From an uncultured Acidobacteriota bacterium (GTDB lineage: Bacteria; Acidobacteriota; Polarisedimenticolia; Polarisedimenticolales; JAIQFR01): a stretch of 63,726 nucleotides of DNA. The DNA lies in the NCBI GenBank assembly GCA_937864465.1, contig CALMJU010000043.1, forward strand, positions 1 through 63,726, given 5' to 3'. Under the pieces are notes generated by a model. The model was not told the origin of the DNA, searched no databases, and worked only from the letters and a program-made list of their open reading frames with translations. The position numbers and the translations under genes were made by a program. Positions 27,567-36,517 of this stretch are shown here, one piece after another. Positions within the stretch are counted from its first letter, which is position 1; every line of letters starts with the position of its first letter.

Positions 27567-29978
27567 ATGGCGGCGTCCCGGCCTCCGGGAGCCTGCCGGT
27601 TGTCGCTCGAGTTCCGGCCGCGGCGTCCCGCCGTTCCCGTCGCGATCGCGTTCCTGTGCGGCGTCGCATCCGCCGACCGCGAGGTGCGCCTCGGCTTGCC
27701 CGTCGCGCTCTTCGCGCTGTCGCTCGCCGTGGTCGTGCGCAAGAGGGGAAGGGGCGCGATCCTCGGCGTCGCGGTGGCGGCGGCGGCCGCTCTCGGCGGG
27801 GCGTGGCGCGCCGACTGCGCCTGGACGGGGGCGGAGCGGCGCATCGACGCCTGGCTCCCGCGAGACGGTGCCGCGATCGAGACGAGCTTCGTGGGCCGAG
27901 TCGTCGCCTCGGCCGAGCCCGCCGGGTTCGGCGAGGCGTATCTGCGCGTCCGCGGGGAACCCAACGGCGCTCGCGGAGAGGGGGCTGCCACGATCTCGGT
28001 TCGGGTCCCGGCTCGCGCGGCCGGGATCTCTCCCGTCTCGGCGCTGCGGCGAGGCGACGAGATCCGGCTCTGGTGCCGGCTGCGGCGCCCCTATCCCGCC
28101 GGCAATCCCGGGGCGCGGGATCCTCGCCGCGGGCTCCTGGCGCGGGGCATCGACGCGACGGGGACCGTGAAGAGCACGGTGCTGGTGGAGCCGCTCCGCG
28201 GGGGAGCGCCCGGGCTCTCACGAGCGCTCGACTCGCTCCGCGCCGCGTGTCGACGCCGCCTCGATCGGGCTCTCGGCTGCGAGGGGACCGCGCGGGCGGT
28301 CGCGGGGGCCATGCTGCTCGGAGACCAAGGCGCGATCGAGGGCGTCACCTGGCGCCGGCTTCGGGACGGGGGGCTCGTCCACGTCGTCTCGATCAGCGGC
28401 CTCCACGTAGCTCTCCTCGCGGGCGCGGTCCTCGGGGCGATGCGCCGCATGGGACTCGGGGAGCGTGGAAGGTTCCTCGTGGCCCTTCCGCTGCTCGGGA
28501 GCATCGTCGTTCTCGCCGGCGGAGATCCGCCGGTCCTCCGCGCCGCCCTGACGAGCGCCCTGTGCGCCCTCGGCCGCGCGGCGGGGCGCAGGGGAGAGCC
28601 GATTCAGGCGCTCGCCGTCTCGGCCCTGCTGCTGGTGGCGCTCCGCCCGTTCTACCTCGCCGACATCGGCTTCCAGCTCAGCCATGCCGCGACGGCGGGC
28701 CTTGTCGGCCTCGGTCCCGTCGTGGCGAGGAGGATACCGGTCCCGCGGTCGCTCGGGATCGCTCTGGGAGCCTCGGCGGGGGCCTACGTGGCCACGTCGC
28801 CGCTGGCCGCGTGGCACTTCGGGAGACTCGCTCCCGCCGCGCTCGTGGCGAACGTGGCGGCAGCGGCGCTCTGCGCGCTCGTGCTCGCGGCGGCGACACT
28901 CGCGGCTGCGGTGGCCTCGATGCCGACGGTGGGCCCCCCTGCGGCCGCGCTCGCCGAGGCTGCGGTCTCGACCCTCCTCGATGCGGCCGATCTGGCGTCG
29001 GGGATCCCCGGCGGCGCCCTGCGCGTCCCGTTCCCGGGTGCGATCTCGGTGGCCGCCTGCTCGCTGCTGGTGGCGGCCGCGATCGGGGCGCCTCGATCCC
29101 GCCGGGGAAGGGGAGCGGTCGCGCTTGGGCTCGCGCTGGCCGTCCTCTGGATCCACGTCGGACCGCCTCCCGACCCTGCCGACGGGGAGATCCGAGCGGA
29201 CGTTCTCGACGTGGGGCAGGCCCTGGCCGTCGTGCTGCGCGGACCTCAGGGAAGGTTCCTCGTCGTCGACTGCGGCGGGACGGCCGGGGGCCGCTTCGAC
29301 GCCGGCGAGCGAATCCTCGTCCCGTGGCTTTCGCGGATCCGCTGCCGCCGTCTCTCGGCGCTGGTGCTGAGTCACGGCCACGACGATCACGCCGGCGGCG
29401 CCGAATCGTTGATCCGCGAGGTGGAGATCGGGGCTCTCTGGGTGCCGCTGGGCTGCGGCCGCGACCCCGCGATCCGCCGCGCCGTCGACGAGGCCCGACG
29501 GGCGGGAGCGGCGGTCGTGGGAGTGGCGACGGGGCAGACGGAGGTCGTGGCGGGGATCCCGATCGAGGTTCTCTTCCCGGAACGCGGGCCGGATTCCGGC
29601 ACGGGCAACGAGCGCTGTCTCGTTCTCCGGGCCGGGCGGGCGCCTGCGCGCCTGCTTCTTCCTGCCGACCTCGAGGGCGCTGCCGAATCTTCGCTGGAGG
29701 CCTCGGGCCTCGCGCTCCGCTCCGAGGCTCTGGTCGTAGGCCATCACGGGAGCGCGCGAGCGAGCTCCGGCGCCTTTCTCGACGCGGTCGGGCCGTCGCT
29801 GGCGGTGATCTCCGTCGGAGCGCGGAACCGCTTCGGCCACCCGTCGCCCGAGGTTCTCGACCGTCTGCGGTCGCGCGGGATTCCGGTCTACCGCACGGAC
29901 CGGAACGGCCTGGTGCGTCTCCGGGGCTCGCCGGAGGGGTTCGAGGCGGAGGTCACCAGCGGATCGGTACCGGAATGA
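27567..29978 (+). CDS. comEC: DNA uptake channel protein ComEC/Rec2
   Basis: An 803-residue protein in three parts: an N-terminal DUF4131/OB region, the multi-helix competence domain (about 230-490, VHVVSISGLHVALLAG), and a C-terminal metallo-beta-lactamase domain with LSHGHDDHAGGAE and DCGG. ComEC carries single-stranded DNA across the inner membrane in natural transformation, and the C-terminal domain is proposed to degrade the other strand. No comEA lies adjacent. The ATG at 27567 overlaps a TACAAT that could be a -10; TTG 27600 is then an alternative start. Its 3' end overlaps the convergent protease gene by 26 bp. Confidence 0.93.
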   Translation: MAASRPPGACRLSLEFRPRRPAVPVAIAFLCGVASADREVRLGLPVALFALSLAVVVRKRGRGAILGVAVAAAAALGGAWRADCAWTGAERRIDAWLPRDGAAIETSFVGRVVASAEPAGFGEAYLRVRGEPNGARGEGAATISVRVPARAAGISPVSALRRGDEIRLWCRLRRPYPAGNPGARDPRRGLLARGIDATGTVKSTVLVEPLRGGAPGLSRALDSLRAACRRRLDRALGCEGTARAVAGAMLLGDQGAIEGVTWRRLRDGGLVHVVSISGLHVALLAGAVLGAMRRMGLGERGRFLVALPLLGSIVVLAGGDPPVLRAALTSALCALGRAAGRRGEPIQALAVSALLLVALRPFYLADIGFQLSHAATAGLVGLGPVVARRIPVPRSLGIALGASAGAYVATSPLAAWHFGRLAPAALVANVAAAALCALVLAAATLAAAVASMPTVGPPAAALAEAAVSTLLDAADLASGIPGGALRVPFPGAISVAACSLLVAAAIGAPRSRRGRGAVALGLALAVLWIHVGPPPDPADGEIRADVLDVGQALAVVLRGPQGRFLVVDCGGTAGGRFDAGERILVPWLSRIRCRRLSALVLSHGHDDHAGGAESLIREVEIGALWVPLGCGRDPAIRRAVDEARRAGAAVVGVATGQTEVVAGIPIEVLFPERGPDSGTGNERCLVLRAGRAPARLLLPADLEGAAESSLEASGLALRSEALVVGHHGSARASSGAFLDAVGPSLAVISVGARNRFGHPSPEVLDRLRSRGIPVYRTDRNGLVRLRGSPEGFEAEVTSGSVPE

Positions 29979-30924
29979 AGGAGAGGAGGAAGACGGCCAG
30001 CAGCAGCCATGCCACGAGGCGCCTGCGCGGGTCGAGCGTGACGATCTCGTCGGAGAGCCTCGGATGACGGTCGCGCATGAGAATCAGGATGACGCACCAG
30101 AGCGTGTACGCGGAGAGGGCGCGATCGAGAATCGTCCGAACGACCACGAATGCGAAGAGGGCGGCGATGGTCGTCCATGCCATCCGGCGGTGCAGCGAGG
30201 CGGAGAGGGCGTACACCGCGTGGCCGCCGTCCAGCTGCCCCGCCGGGAACAGGTTGAGAGACGTCACGAGCATGCCGAACCATCCGGCGAGATAGACGGA
30301 GCCGACCGCAAGGTCTGCGCCGCCGTAAAGGAGGCGCTCGAGCGCCGCCGACACGAGGGGGGAGCCGAACTCGACGCCGCCTTCCGCAAGGCTGGGAGGG
30401 ATCGGCCTCGCGCACAGCAACCCGATTCCCGTGAGCGGGAGCGCGACGCAAAATCCGGCCAGGGGCCCGGCCGCCGCGACGTCGAGAAGGGCGCGGCGGT
30501 CCGGAATTCTCCCCCGGATCCGGATCACGGCTCCGAAGGTTCCGAAGGGCGGCGGCCCCGGGATGAAGTAGGGGAGGGTCGCGCGAATGCCGTGGCGCCG
30601 GCACGCGAGATAGTGGCCCATCTCGTGGGCCCCGAGGATCGCGAGGACGGACAGCGCGAAGGGAAGCCCACGGGCGAGACGCCCGGGTTGCGCGATCGCG
30701 ATCGCGAGGGCCTCGATCAGCGATCCGGCCTCCTCGTAGGCCCCCTCCCACAGGCTCCCGGAGAACATCACGGTGAGGGCGGTCGCCGCGAGGAGCAACC
30801 CGTGCACCCACGGGCGGTCGGGCGCCGGGCGCGCGCCTCCCGGTGCCGGGTACGGTTCCCCGGGGTCCGGGGTCGGGAGGGGAAGCGGCGTGTTCGGCGG
30901 AGCGTCCACGTTCGAGGGGTCCAC
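29953..30924 (-). CDS. Site-2 protease family (M50) intramembrane metalloprotease
   Basis: About 323 residues from a GTG start. Several membrane segments surround the zinc site HEMGH (100-104) and the second motif NLFPAGQLDGGH, both hallmarks of M50 proteases. A Pro-rich N-terminal tail of about 40 residues precedes the first membrane helix. Family members cut membrane-anchored regulators, but the substrate is unknown and there is no anti-sigma factor nearby. The frame stays open to 31191, but an extended -10 at 30949-30957 lies inside that extension, so I place the start at GTG 30924 (GTG 30909 also possible). Confidence 0.85.
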   Translation of the reverse strand: MDPSNVDAPPNTPLPLPTPDPGEPYPAPGGARPAPDRPWVHGLLLAATALTVMFSGSLWEGAYEEAGSLIEALAIAIAQPGRLARGLPFALSVLAILGAHEMGHYLACRRHGIRATLPYFIPGPPPFGTFGAVIRIRGRIPDRRALLDVAAAGPLAGFCVALPLTGIGLLCARPIPPSLAEGGVEFGSPLVSAALERLLYGGADLAVGSVYLAGWFGMLVTSLNLFPAGQLDGGHAVYALSASLHRRMAWTTIAALFAFVVVRTILDRALSAYTLWCVILILMRDRHPRLSDEIVTLDPRRRLVAWLLLAVFLLSFIPVPIRW

Positions 30925-30948
30925 GCCCGCGCGGGCGTCGAAGGTCGC

Positions 30949-30957
30949 AGTATACCA
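30949..30957 (-). promoter_or_regulatory. Extended -10 promoter for the site-2 protease gene
   Basis: Read on the minus strand: TG-G-TATACT. No clear -35 lies 17 bp upstream. It would give a leader of only about 15-20 nt to GTG 30924. It is the same extended -10 form as the one before the sigma factor gene at 11030-11038. Confidence 0.45.
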
Positions 30958-31132
30958 GCCGTCGCGCGGCTGCCGCGGGACGGTGGCCTGTGTCCATCGG
31001 AGGGGACGGGACGATCTCGACGGAGGACGCCGGAGTTCTCCGTTCCGTCTCGGCGGCGAATCGGAAGCGCGGTACGTGGATTGCATCCGCCACAACCTTT
31101 CAGGAACGGTCCGACCCCGAGGAGGTGACCCC

Positions 31133-32050
31133 ATGAGGCGCCCGAGGCTGCTGGAGACGCTCCTGCTCGCCGCGGCGATCGCGGCTCTCACGATTCCCGC
31201 CGCCGAAGCGGGAGGAAGGGCGACGAGGACCCGTCCCGGAGCCGGCTCCTCCGCAACGCCCGCCTCGCGCGTCGCCTCCGGAACCGCGACGTACGGCTAC
31301 ACTCGCGGGAGCGTCCGCCCCTGGGGGGCGTACTACTCGTACTACCCCTATCACACCGGACTCTGGGACTGGTATTACGAGCCATGGTGGTCGCTCGGAG
31401 TGTCGTGGGGCTGGCCGGGCTGGTGGTACCCGTACTCGCCGTGCTGGTCGGGCCCGTGTTTCTCGGACGGAGAGGCTTCCTCGTCTGCGCCCGGTTTCGT
31501 CGAGACGGCGGTGGCGCCGAAGCGAGCGAAGCTGTTCCTCGACGGCGAGCCGATCGGAGAGGCTCGCGACTTCAACGGAACGTGGGACGTTCTCCCGCTG
31601 GATCCGGGCAGCCGGGTGCTCCGCTTCGAGGCCGAGGGCTACAAGACGCTCGAGGTGACGCTCGACGTTCGCCCGGGTCGGCACTACCGCGTCGCATACG
31701 CCCTCGAGCTCGGAGAAGGTCTCGATCCGCGTTCGAGCGCGCCGGCGGCGACCGCGATGCCTCCGGATGCGGGGGCGCGCATCGAGGAGCCGATTCCGCC
31801 CCCGGAAGGCGGGATCGCCCGCGGCCTGCTGCGGGTGCGCGTCCGGCCCGACGACGCAGTCGTCTATCTCGACGGCGAGTTTCTAGGACGGGCCGACGAG
31901 ATGCGGAGGCTTCACGGAGCCCTGCCGGTGGCGATCGGCGAGCACCGGATCGAGGTGGTTCGGCCGGGGTTCCGAAACGAGCGCCTTCGCGTGGAGGTCG
32001 TTGCGGACGAGCCCGCCGAGGTCGATCTCTCGCTGGAGCCGGCGGAATGA
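31133..32050 (+). CDS. Secreted protein with two PEGA-type repeats
   Basis: A 305-residue protein with a clear signal peptide (1-26, ending AAEAGG). A Tyr/Trp/Gly-rich stretch follows (about 55-105; many WYY and YPY clusters). Two PEGA-like beta domains come next: residues about 130-200 (AKLFLDGEPIGEA, GSRVLRFEAEGYKT) and about 230-300 (GLLRVRVRPDDAVVYLDGEFLG, GEHRIEVVRPGF). PEGA domains are found on surface and envelope proteins. Start chosen by a near-perfect GAGGAGGTGA site. The aromatic stretch might help surface attachment, but that is a guess. Confidence 0.8.
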   Translation: MRRPRLLETLLLAAAIAALTIPAAEAGGRATRTRPGAGSSATPASRVASGTATYGYTRGSVRPWGAYYSYYPYHTGLWDWYYEPWWSLGVSWGWPGWWYPYSPCWSGPCFSDGEASSSAPGFVETAVAPKRAKLFLDGEPIGEARDFNGTWDVLPLDPGSRVLRFEAEGYKTLEVTLDVRPGRHYRVAYALELGEGLDPRSSAPAATAMPPDAGARIEEPIPPPEGGIARGLLRVRVRPDDAVVYLDGEFLGRADEMRRLHGALPVAIGEHRIEVVRPGFRNERLRVEVVADEPAEVDLSLEPAE

Positions 32051-32071
32051 CTGGAGCCGCGGGAAGCGGCA

Positions 32072-32350
32072 TCAGCTCTCGGAGCTGAGGCCCCTCAGGT
32101 TCTTCCCCGGCTTGAAACGGATCGTTTTCCCGGGCGGGATCCGCACCTCGTGACCGGTCCGAGGGTTCCGCCCGATTCCCTTCTTCCGAGGCTTCACCTG
32201 GAAGACTCCGAATCCCCGGAGCTCGATCCTCTGCCCCCGGGTCATTGCCGTCTTCATCGCGTCGAAGACCGCCTCCACGGCCTCCACCGCCTTGACCTTG
32301 GTGATCTCCGCTCGCTCCGCGACGCGGTTGATGATGTCGGCCTTGATCAT
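32072..32350 (-). CDS. DNA-binding protein of the HU/IHF family
   Basis: A 92-residue DNABII protein: MIKADIINRVAERAEITKVKA, IELRGFGVFQVKPRKKGIGRNPRTG (the DNA-binding arm with the intercalating proline in RNP), and FKPGKNLRG. It bends and compacts DNA as a dimer. It is shorter than the second DNABII gene at 44510 and is alone, with its own strong promoter and a GGAGGAGG ribosome-binding site, as expected for an abundant nucleoid protein. HU or IHF-alpha type cannot be decided by eye. Confidence 0.95.
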   Translation of the reverse strand: MIKADIINRVAERAEITKVKAVEAVEAVFDAMKTAMTRGQRIELRGFGVFQVKPRKKGIGRNPRTGHEVRIPPGKTIRFKPGKNLRGLSSES

Positions 32351-32379
32351 CCGGAGAACCTCCTCCGACGCCTCTCGGT

Positions 32380-32408
32380 ACTGTACGGGGGAGCGGGGTC
32401 GATGTCAA
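32380..32408 (-). promoter_or_regulatory. Strong sigma-70 promoter of the HU-like gene
   Basis: On the minus strand: TTGACA (32403-32408), exactly 17 bp, TACAGT (32380-32385). The leader of about 23 nt carries GGAGGAGG before the ATG at 32350. It is one of the clearest promoters in the window. Confidence 0.75.
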
Positions 32409-32460
32409 GGGGGGCGACCCCGTAAGTGCGCACGGGCGAGGGGTTTAGGGGCGGATCCCC

Positions 32461-32490
32461 TTGTGCGCCTCGTGCACGGCATGGTACGGT
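32461..32490 (+). promoter_or_regulatory. Weak promoter candidate for der
   Basis: TTGTGC (32461-32466), an 18-bp spacer and TACGGT (32485-32490). The der ATG is 8 nt further on, so any transcript from here would be nearly leaderless. Both boxes are poor matches. Confidence 0.3.
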
Positions 32491-32498
32491 GGACGCCC

Positions 32499-33839
32499 AT
32501 GTCCTCCCCGCTCGTAGCCATCGTGGGCGTGCCGAATGTGGGGAAGAGCACGCTCTTCAACCGCCTCGTCGGGAGCCGCCGCGCCATCGTGACCGACGAG
32601 CCGGGGGCCACCCGCGACAGGATCTACGGCGTGGTGACGCGCGGCTCCTCTCCGTTCCGCATCGTAGACACCGGCGGCCTCGCTCCGGGCGAGAAGAGCA
32701 TCCCGCTGGCGCGCGAGATGGAGATGCAGGTGGAGCGCGCGATGCGCGAGGCGGCGCTCGTCCTGTTCGTCGTCGATGCGCGAGCCGGCCTGACGGCGGC
32801 CGATCGGGAGGTGGCTCTCCTCCTCCGCCGGCGAGGCCTCCCCGTCGTCGTCGTCGCCAACAAGGTGGACGTCCCCGAACGCCCGGAAGCGGCCTTCGAG
32901 GCCTGCGAGCTCGGCTTCGGAGAGCCCGTCCCGGTCTCCGCGGAGCACGGCCTGGGCATCGAGACCCTCCTCGATCGCGTCGCCGCGGCCCTGTCGGGGG
33001 TGACCGTGATCCGTCCGCCGGAGGAGGAGAGGGCATCTCCGGTCCGGATCGCCATCGTCGGTCGCCCGAACGTCGGAAAGTCGTCGCTCCTCAACGCATT
33101 GCTGGGCGACGAGAGGGCGCTCGTCAGCGAGATCCCCGGAACCACCCGGGACGTCGTGGACACCCTCCTCGAGCGCAATGGTGCGCGCTACCTTCTCCTG
33201 GACACGGCCGGCCTGCGGCGCCCAGGGCGGCGGCGCGCGGCGGCGGACGCTCTGTCCGAGCGGCGCGCCCGGGAAACGATCGAGCGGGCGGACGTCGTCG
33301 CCGCGGTTCTGGACGCCGGAGGCGGATTCGTCGCCCAGGATGCCCACATCATGGGCATCGCACGAGAGGTCTCGAAGCCGATCATCGTGGTCGTCAACAA
33401 GTGGGACCTCGTTGCCGGCCGCGAGGAGGCGGCCAAGGCATGGGAGCGGGATCTCCGCAGCCGCTTGCGGTTCGCGCCGGGATCCCCCGTCCTGTTCATC
33501 AGCGCGAAGACCGGACAGCGAGCGAGCCGCCTCCTCGAGACGGCGGAAGAGATGCACCGCCTCGGAGGGATCCGGGTGCCGACTCCGGAGCTCAACCGAT
33601 GGCTCGAGGAGGTCGCGCGAAGGGAGCGCGCGGCGCCGGCGAGGGGCCGGAGCCTGCGTCTGTTCTACGCCACGCAGGTGGGCGTCCACCCGCCGCGGTT
33701 CCTCCTCTTCTGCAACGACGCGGCGCGAGTGCATTTCTCCCTCCGGCGGCAGCTGGAGTCGAGTCTCAAGGAGCGGTTCGGCTTCGGCGCGGTTCCTGTG
33801 CGCCTCCGCTTTCGAAGTCGCAGGGAGAAGAAGCCGTGA
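32499..33839 (+). CDS. der: Ribosome-associated GTPase Der (EngA)
   Basis: A 446-residue protein with two tandem GTPase domains, unique to Der: first G1 GVPNVGKST (10-18), DTGG, NKVD; second G1 GRPNVGKSS, DTAG, NKWD; then the KH-like C-terminal domain (RLFYATQVGVHPPRFLLFCN). It is essential for 50S subunit maturation. Start at MSSPLVAIVG fits the family; the open frame upstream is not conserved-looking. Its stop overlaps the GTG of the next gene. Confidence 0.96.
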   Translation: MSSPLVAIVGVPNVGKSTLFNRLVGSRRAIVTDEPGATRDRIYGVVTRGSSPFRIVDTGGLAPGEKSIPLAREMEMQVERAMREAALVLFVVDARAGLTAADREVALLLRRRGLPVVVVANKVDVPERPEAAFEACELGFGEPVPVSAEHGLGIETLLDRVAAALSGVTVIRPPEEERASPVRIAIVGRPNVGKSSLLNALLGDERALVSEIPGTTRDVVDTLLERNGARYLLLDTAGLRRPGRRRAAADALSERRARETIERADVVAAVLDAGGGFVAQDAHIMGIAREVSKPIIVVVNKWDLVAGREEAAKAWERDLRSRLRFAPGSPVLFISAKTGQRASRLLETAEEMHRLGGIRVPTPELNRWLEEVARRERAAPARGRSLRLFYATQVGVHPPRFLLFCNDAARVHFSLRRQLESSLKERFGFGAVPVRLRFRSRREKKP

Positions 33840-34720
33840 GCCTTGCAGCGCTCCAGGTCCCGCGTCTCCTCTGGCGCGCGGGGGTCCGGTTCTTCAAGGA
33901 CGGCTGCCTGGACCTCGCCGCCGCGGTGGCGTTCTACTCGCTCCTGGCGCTCGTCCCGTCGCTGTACCTGCTCGGCGTGGTCGCGGGCCGGATTCTCCCC
34001 ATCACGGATCCCACCGGGGCGGCTCTGGCCAGGATGGCCGACTTCGTGCCCGTGGACGCCGCCGCGATCCTCGTGCGCTTGGGAGAGCGTCTCCCTCGCC
34101 CGGGAGAAACGGTCGCCGTGGCGATCCCCATCCTCGTATGGATCGCCACGACCGCGTTCACGACCCTGGAGGGAGCGATCAACGTCGCGTTCGGGACCGT
34201 GCCGGAGAGAAAGTACTGGCTCTCGCGTCTGAAGGCCTTCGCGGGAGCCTCCACCGTCACGGTCCTCCTGCTCGTCTCGCTGCTGGCGAACCACGCGGCC
34301 GCGTGGCTCGAGCGCGTTCGGGCGCGCGTGGGGCTCCCGCCCGCGTTCGGTGCGGGGGTTCGATGGCTTTCCTACGTCGTGATGCTCCTGGTCGCGTACG
34401 CGACGTTCACGACGTTCTACAAGATGCTGCCGCGAGGCATCGTGAGGTGGTCGGCGGCCGCGACGGGGGGCGCATTCGCCCTGGGGCTCTGGGAGGCGGC
34501 ACGGAGGGTGTTCGGATGGTTCCTCCTCCAGTCGCCGACCTTCGGCCTGTTGACCGGGACCCTCGCGGGGATCGTCGCTCTCTTGCTCTGGGTCTACACG
34601 GCGGTCGCGATCTGCCTCTACGGGGCCGAGATCGCCTCCATCCTCGACGGCCGGCGCGGTGGCGGACGGCTTTCCCACGGAAGCAGGCCCCGCGCGGGCG
34701 CCCGCGTCCCGGTTCCTTGA
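33836..34720 (+). CDS. YihY/BrkB-family inner membrane protein
   Basis: A 294-residue protein with about six membrane helices. Family features: an amphipathic start (FKDGCLDLAAAVAFYSLLALVPSLYLL), FTTFYKMLPRG and GTLAGIVALLLWVYTAVAICLYGAEI. It was once called RNase BN, but that activity belongs to another protein; the role of the family is unresolved (envelope stress or transport proposed). GTG start overlapping the der stop. Its own stop TGA is embedded in the -35 of the next promoter. Confidence 0.88.
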   Translation: MSLAALQVPRLLWRAGVRFFKDGCLDLAAAVAFYSLLALVPSLYLLGVVAGRILPITDPTGAALARMADFVPVDAAAILVRLGERLPRPGETVAVAIPILVWIATTAFTTLEGAINVAFGTVPERKYWLSRLKAFAGASTVTVLLLVSLLANHAAAWLERVRARVGLPPAFGAGVRWLSYVVMLLVAYATFTTFYKMLPRGIVRWSAAATGGAFALGLWEAARRVFGWFLLQSPTFGLLTGTLAGIVALLLWVYTAVAICLYGAEIASILDGRRGGGRLSHGSRPRAGARVPVP

Positions 34721-34745
34721 CCGGTTTGGGGGTGGAATATATGTT
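34717..34745 (+). promoter_or_regulatory. Promoter of the MglA-like GTPase gene
   Basis: TTGACC (34717-34722), 17 bp and TATGTT (34740-34745). The TGA at 34718-34720 is the stop of the preceding gene. An alternative -10, TATATG, begins 2 bp earlier. The leader is about 55-60 nt. Confidence 0.5.
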
Positions 34746-34806
34746 CGACGCGGCGGTCGGCCTCCCTCAGGAGGGGTAGCCGCGGATCGCCCGGGGGATC
34801 CTCGCG

Positions 34807-36456
34807 ATGGTGCTCTTCAACTACTCGACCCGGGAGCTGACGGCGAAGATCGTCTACTACGGTCCGGGGTTGTGCGGGAAGACCACCAACCTCCAGTACG
34901 TTCACGCGAACCTTCCCGAGAGCGTCCGGGGGAAGATGCTCTCGCTGGCGACCAAAACGGATCGGACGCTCTTCTTCGACTTCCTCCCGATCGACCTCGG
35001 AGACATCCGAGGGATGAAGACCCGCGTGCAGCTGTACACCGTCCCGGGCCAGGTCTTCTACAACGAGACCCGGAAGCTGGTGCTCAAGGGAGCGGACGGG
35101 ATCGTGTTCGTCGCGGACTCCCAGGAAGCGATGATGGGCGCCAACGTGGAGTCGTTCCGCAACCTGGAGGAGAACCTCCGGGGCCACGGGATGCGGCTCC
35201 AGGACATGCCGCACGTGCTCCAGTTCAACAAGCGGGATCTCCCGAGACTCTCGAGCATCGAGGACCTGAACACGGCCATCAACAAGTACAACGCGCCGTT
35301 CTACGAGTCGGTCGCTACGACGGGGATCGGCGTGCAGGACACGCTGAAGGCGGTGGTGAAGCTCGTGCTCCTGTACCTGACCCGCAAGTACGAGCCGGAG
35401 GCCCGGGGGGCGTCCGCGTCGCCGGGCAGGACGACGGCGGGGAACGTTCCTCGTGCGGTTCCGGTGCCGGTGGCCGTCGCCTCCCCACCCACTCCGCCGC
35501 GACCCGTTCCGCCGCCCGCGGCCTTCCCCGTCGCCGCGCCGACGCCGGGCACAGGACGGCCGCGGGACGTCCGCTCCGTTCCTGTGTCCTCGTTCTCCAC
35601 TCCTCTCGAGAACCTGTCCTCGGCGATCGAGGAGGAGCGGCCGTCGGAAGTCTCCTCCCCCCCGCCCCCGGCGAGCGCCGTGGCGCACGGAGAGGACGTT
35701 CGCGCCGACATGAATTTCGGCGACGAAGAGATCGACCGTCTCGTCGACGAGGTCGAGGAGACGGACGGCATCGCCGCAGCGCCCGCGACGGACGACGTCG
35801 ATTGGAGCGCCGTGGCCGAGCGGGCGGTCCCGGAGGCGGATCCGGGCGAGGACGCAGGCGCCCCCGTCGCCGAGGAGATCCCGCTCGAGGCGCCCGGCGA
35901 CGGCGAGGATTCGCTCGAGGAGCCGACATGGGCCGCGCCGTCGAGCGCGCCCGGGGAGCCGCTCGCTGCGGCTCCCGAGGTCGCCGCGGAGTGGAGCGTC
36001 GCGCAATCCCCGGAAGAGATCGCCGACTCCCGGCCTCCGTCCCCTCCGGAGCCGGCCGACCTGCCGGGGGCCGCGTTCGAGGTGGATCTCGGGTTCGACC
36101 CCGCATTCGAGGAGGAGCGAGAATCCTCGGGCGAACGGCACGCCGTCCCGGCGCACGAGACCGTGGACGCGGATCTCCTCGAGCCCCTGGAGCCGGAGGC
36201 GCCCCCGCACGAGGAGGCTCTCGGGAGCGTCCCCGTCGGGCCGGGCGACCTCCGCAACGAGGAGCCGGCGGACGTCCCGGTCGTCCTGCGGGACGTCGCC
36301 CGCCCCGAGGACCTGTTCCACGATCCGAGCCTCGAGATCGCGCGTCTCGAGGCCGGGGAAGCGCGAGAGATCGTGGTTCCCGTGGAGATCGGCCGTCCCC
36401 CCGACGTGCAGCGCTTTCGCCTGTCGATCAGCCTCCGCCTCGACCGACTCGACTGA
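34807..36456 (+). CDS. MglA-like Ras-family GTPase with a long acidic C-terminal extension
   Basis: 549 residues. Residues 1-195 are an MglA-type small GTPase: G1 GPGLCGKTT (19-27), the MglA-specific G3 TVPGQ (Thr where Ras has Asp), and G4 FNKRDLP. From about 200 there is a Pro/Ala/Glu-rich low-complexity region of some 300 residues. A short, possibly folded tail ends VPVEIGRPPDVQRFRLSISLRL. MglA sets cell polarity and drives gliding or type IV pilus motility in Myxococcus, where it is only 195 residues long. No MglB (roadblock) GAP lies in the window. The extension may replace or recruit a partner; that is inference. Confidence 0.88.
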   Translation: MVLFNYSTRELTAKIVYYGPGLCGKTTNLQYVHANLPESVRGKMLSLATKTDRTLFFDFLPIDLGDIRGMKTRVQLYTVPGQVFYNETRKLVLKGADGIVFVADSQEAMMGANVESFRNLEENLRGHGMRLQDMPHVLQFNKRDLPRLSSIEDLNTAINKYNAPFYESVATTGIGVQDTLKAVVKLVLLYLTRKYEPEARGASASPGRTTAGNVPRAVPVPVAVASPPTPPRPVPPPAAFPVAAPTPGTGRPRDVRSVPVSSFSTPLENLSSAIEEERPSEVSSPPPPASAVAHGEDVRADMNFGDEEIDRLVDEVEETDGIAAAPATDDVDWSAVAERAVPEADPGEDAGAPVAEEIPLEAPGDGEDSLEEPTWAAPSSAPGEPLAAAPEVAAEWSVAQSPEEIADSRPPSPPEPADLPGAAFEVDLGFDPAFEEERESSGERHAVPAHETVDADLLEPLEPEAPPHEEALGSVPVGPGDLRNEEPADVPVVLRDVARPEDLFHDPSLEIARLEAGEAREIVVPVEIGRPPDVQRFRLSISLRLDRLD

Positions 36457-36483
36457 TCCCCGGGGGGAGGCTCCGCGGCGTCT

Positions 36484-36511
36484 TTGCGCGCCGACGGGGA
36501 GCGCGCACAAT
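36484..36511 (+). promoter_or_regulatory. Promoter candidate for the HEAT-repeat gene
   Basis: TTGCGC (36484-36489), 16 bp and CACAAT (36506-36511). The ATG at 36518 lies 7 nt after the -10, so the mRNA would be leaderless; no Shine-Dalgarno sequence is present before the ATG (context tacgggc). The boxes are mediocre. Confidence 0.35.
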
Positions 36512-36517
36512 ACGGGC

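Noticed and set aside
32072-32088. Hairpin TCAGCTC/GAGCTGA as a bidirectional terminator between the PEGA and HU genes
   Set aside because: It lies within the last codons of the HU gene and has no T-run on either side.
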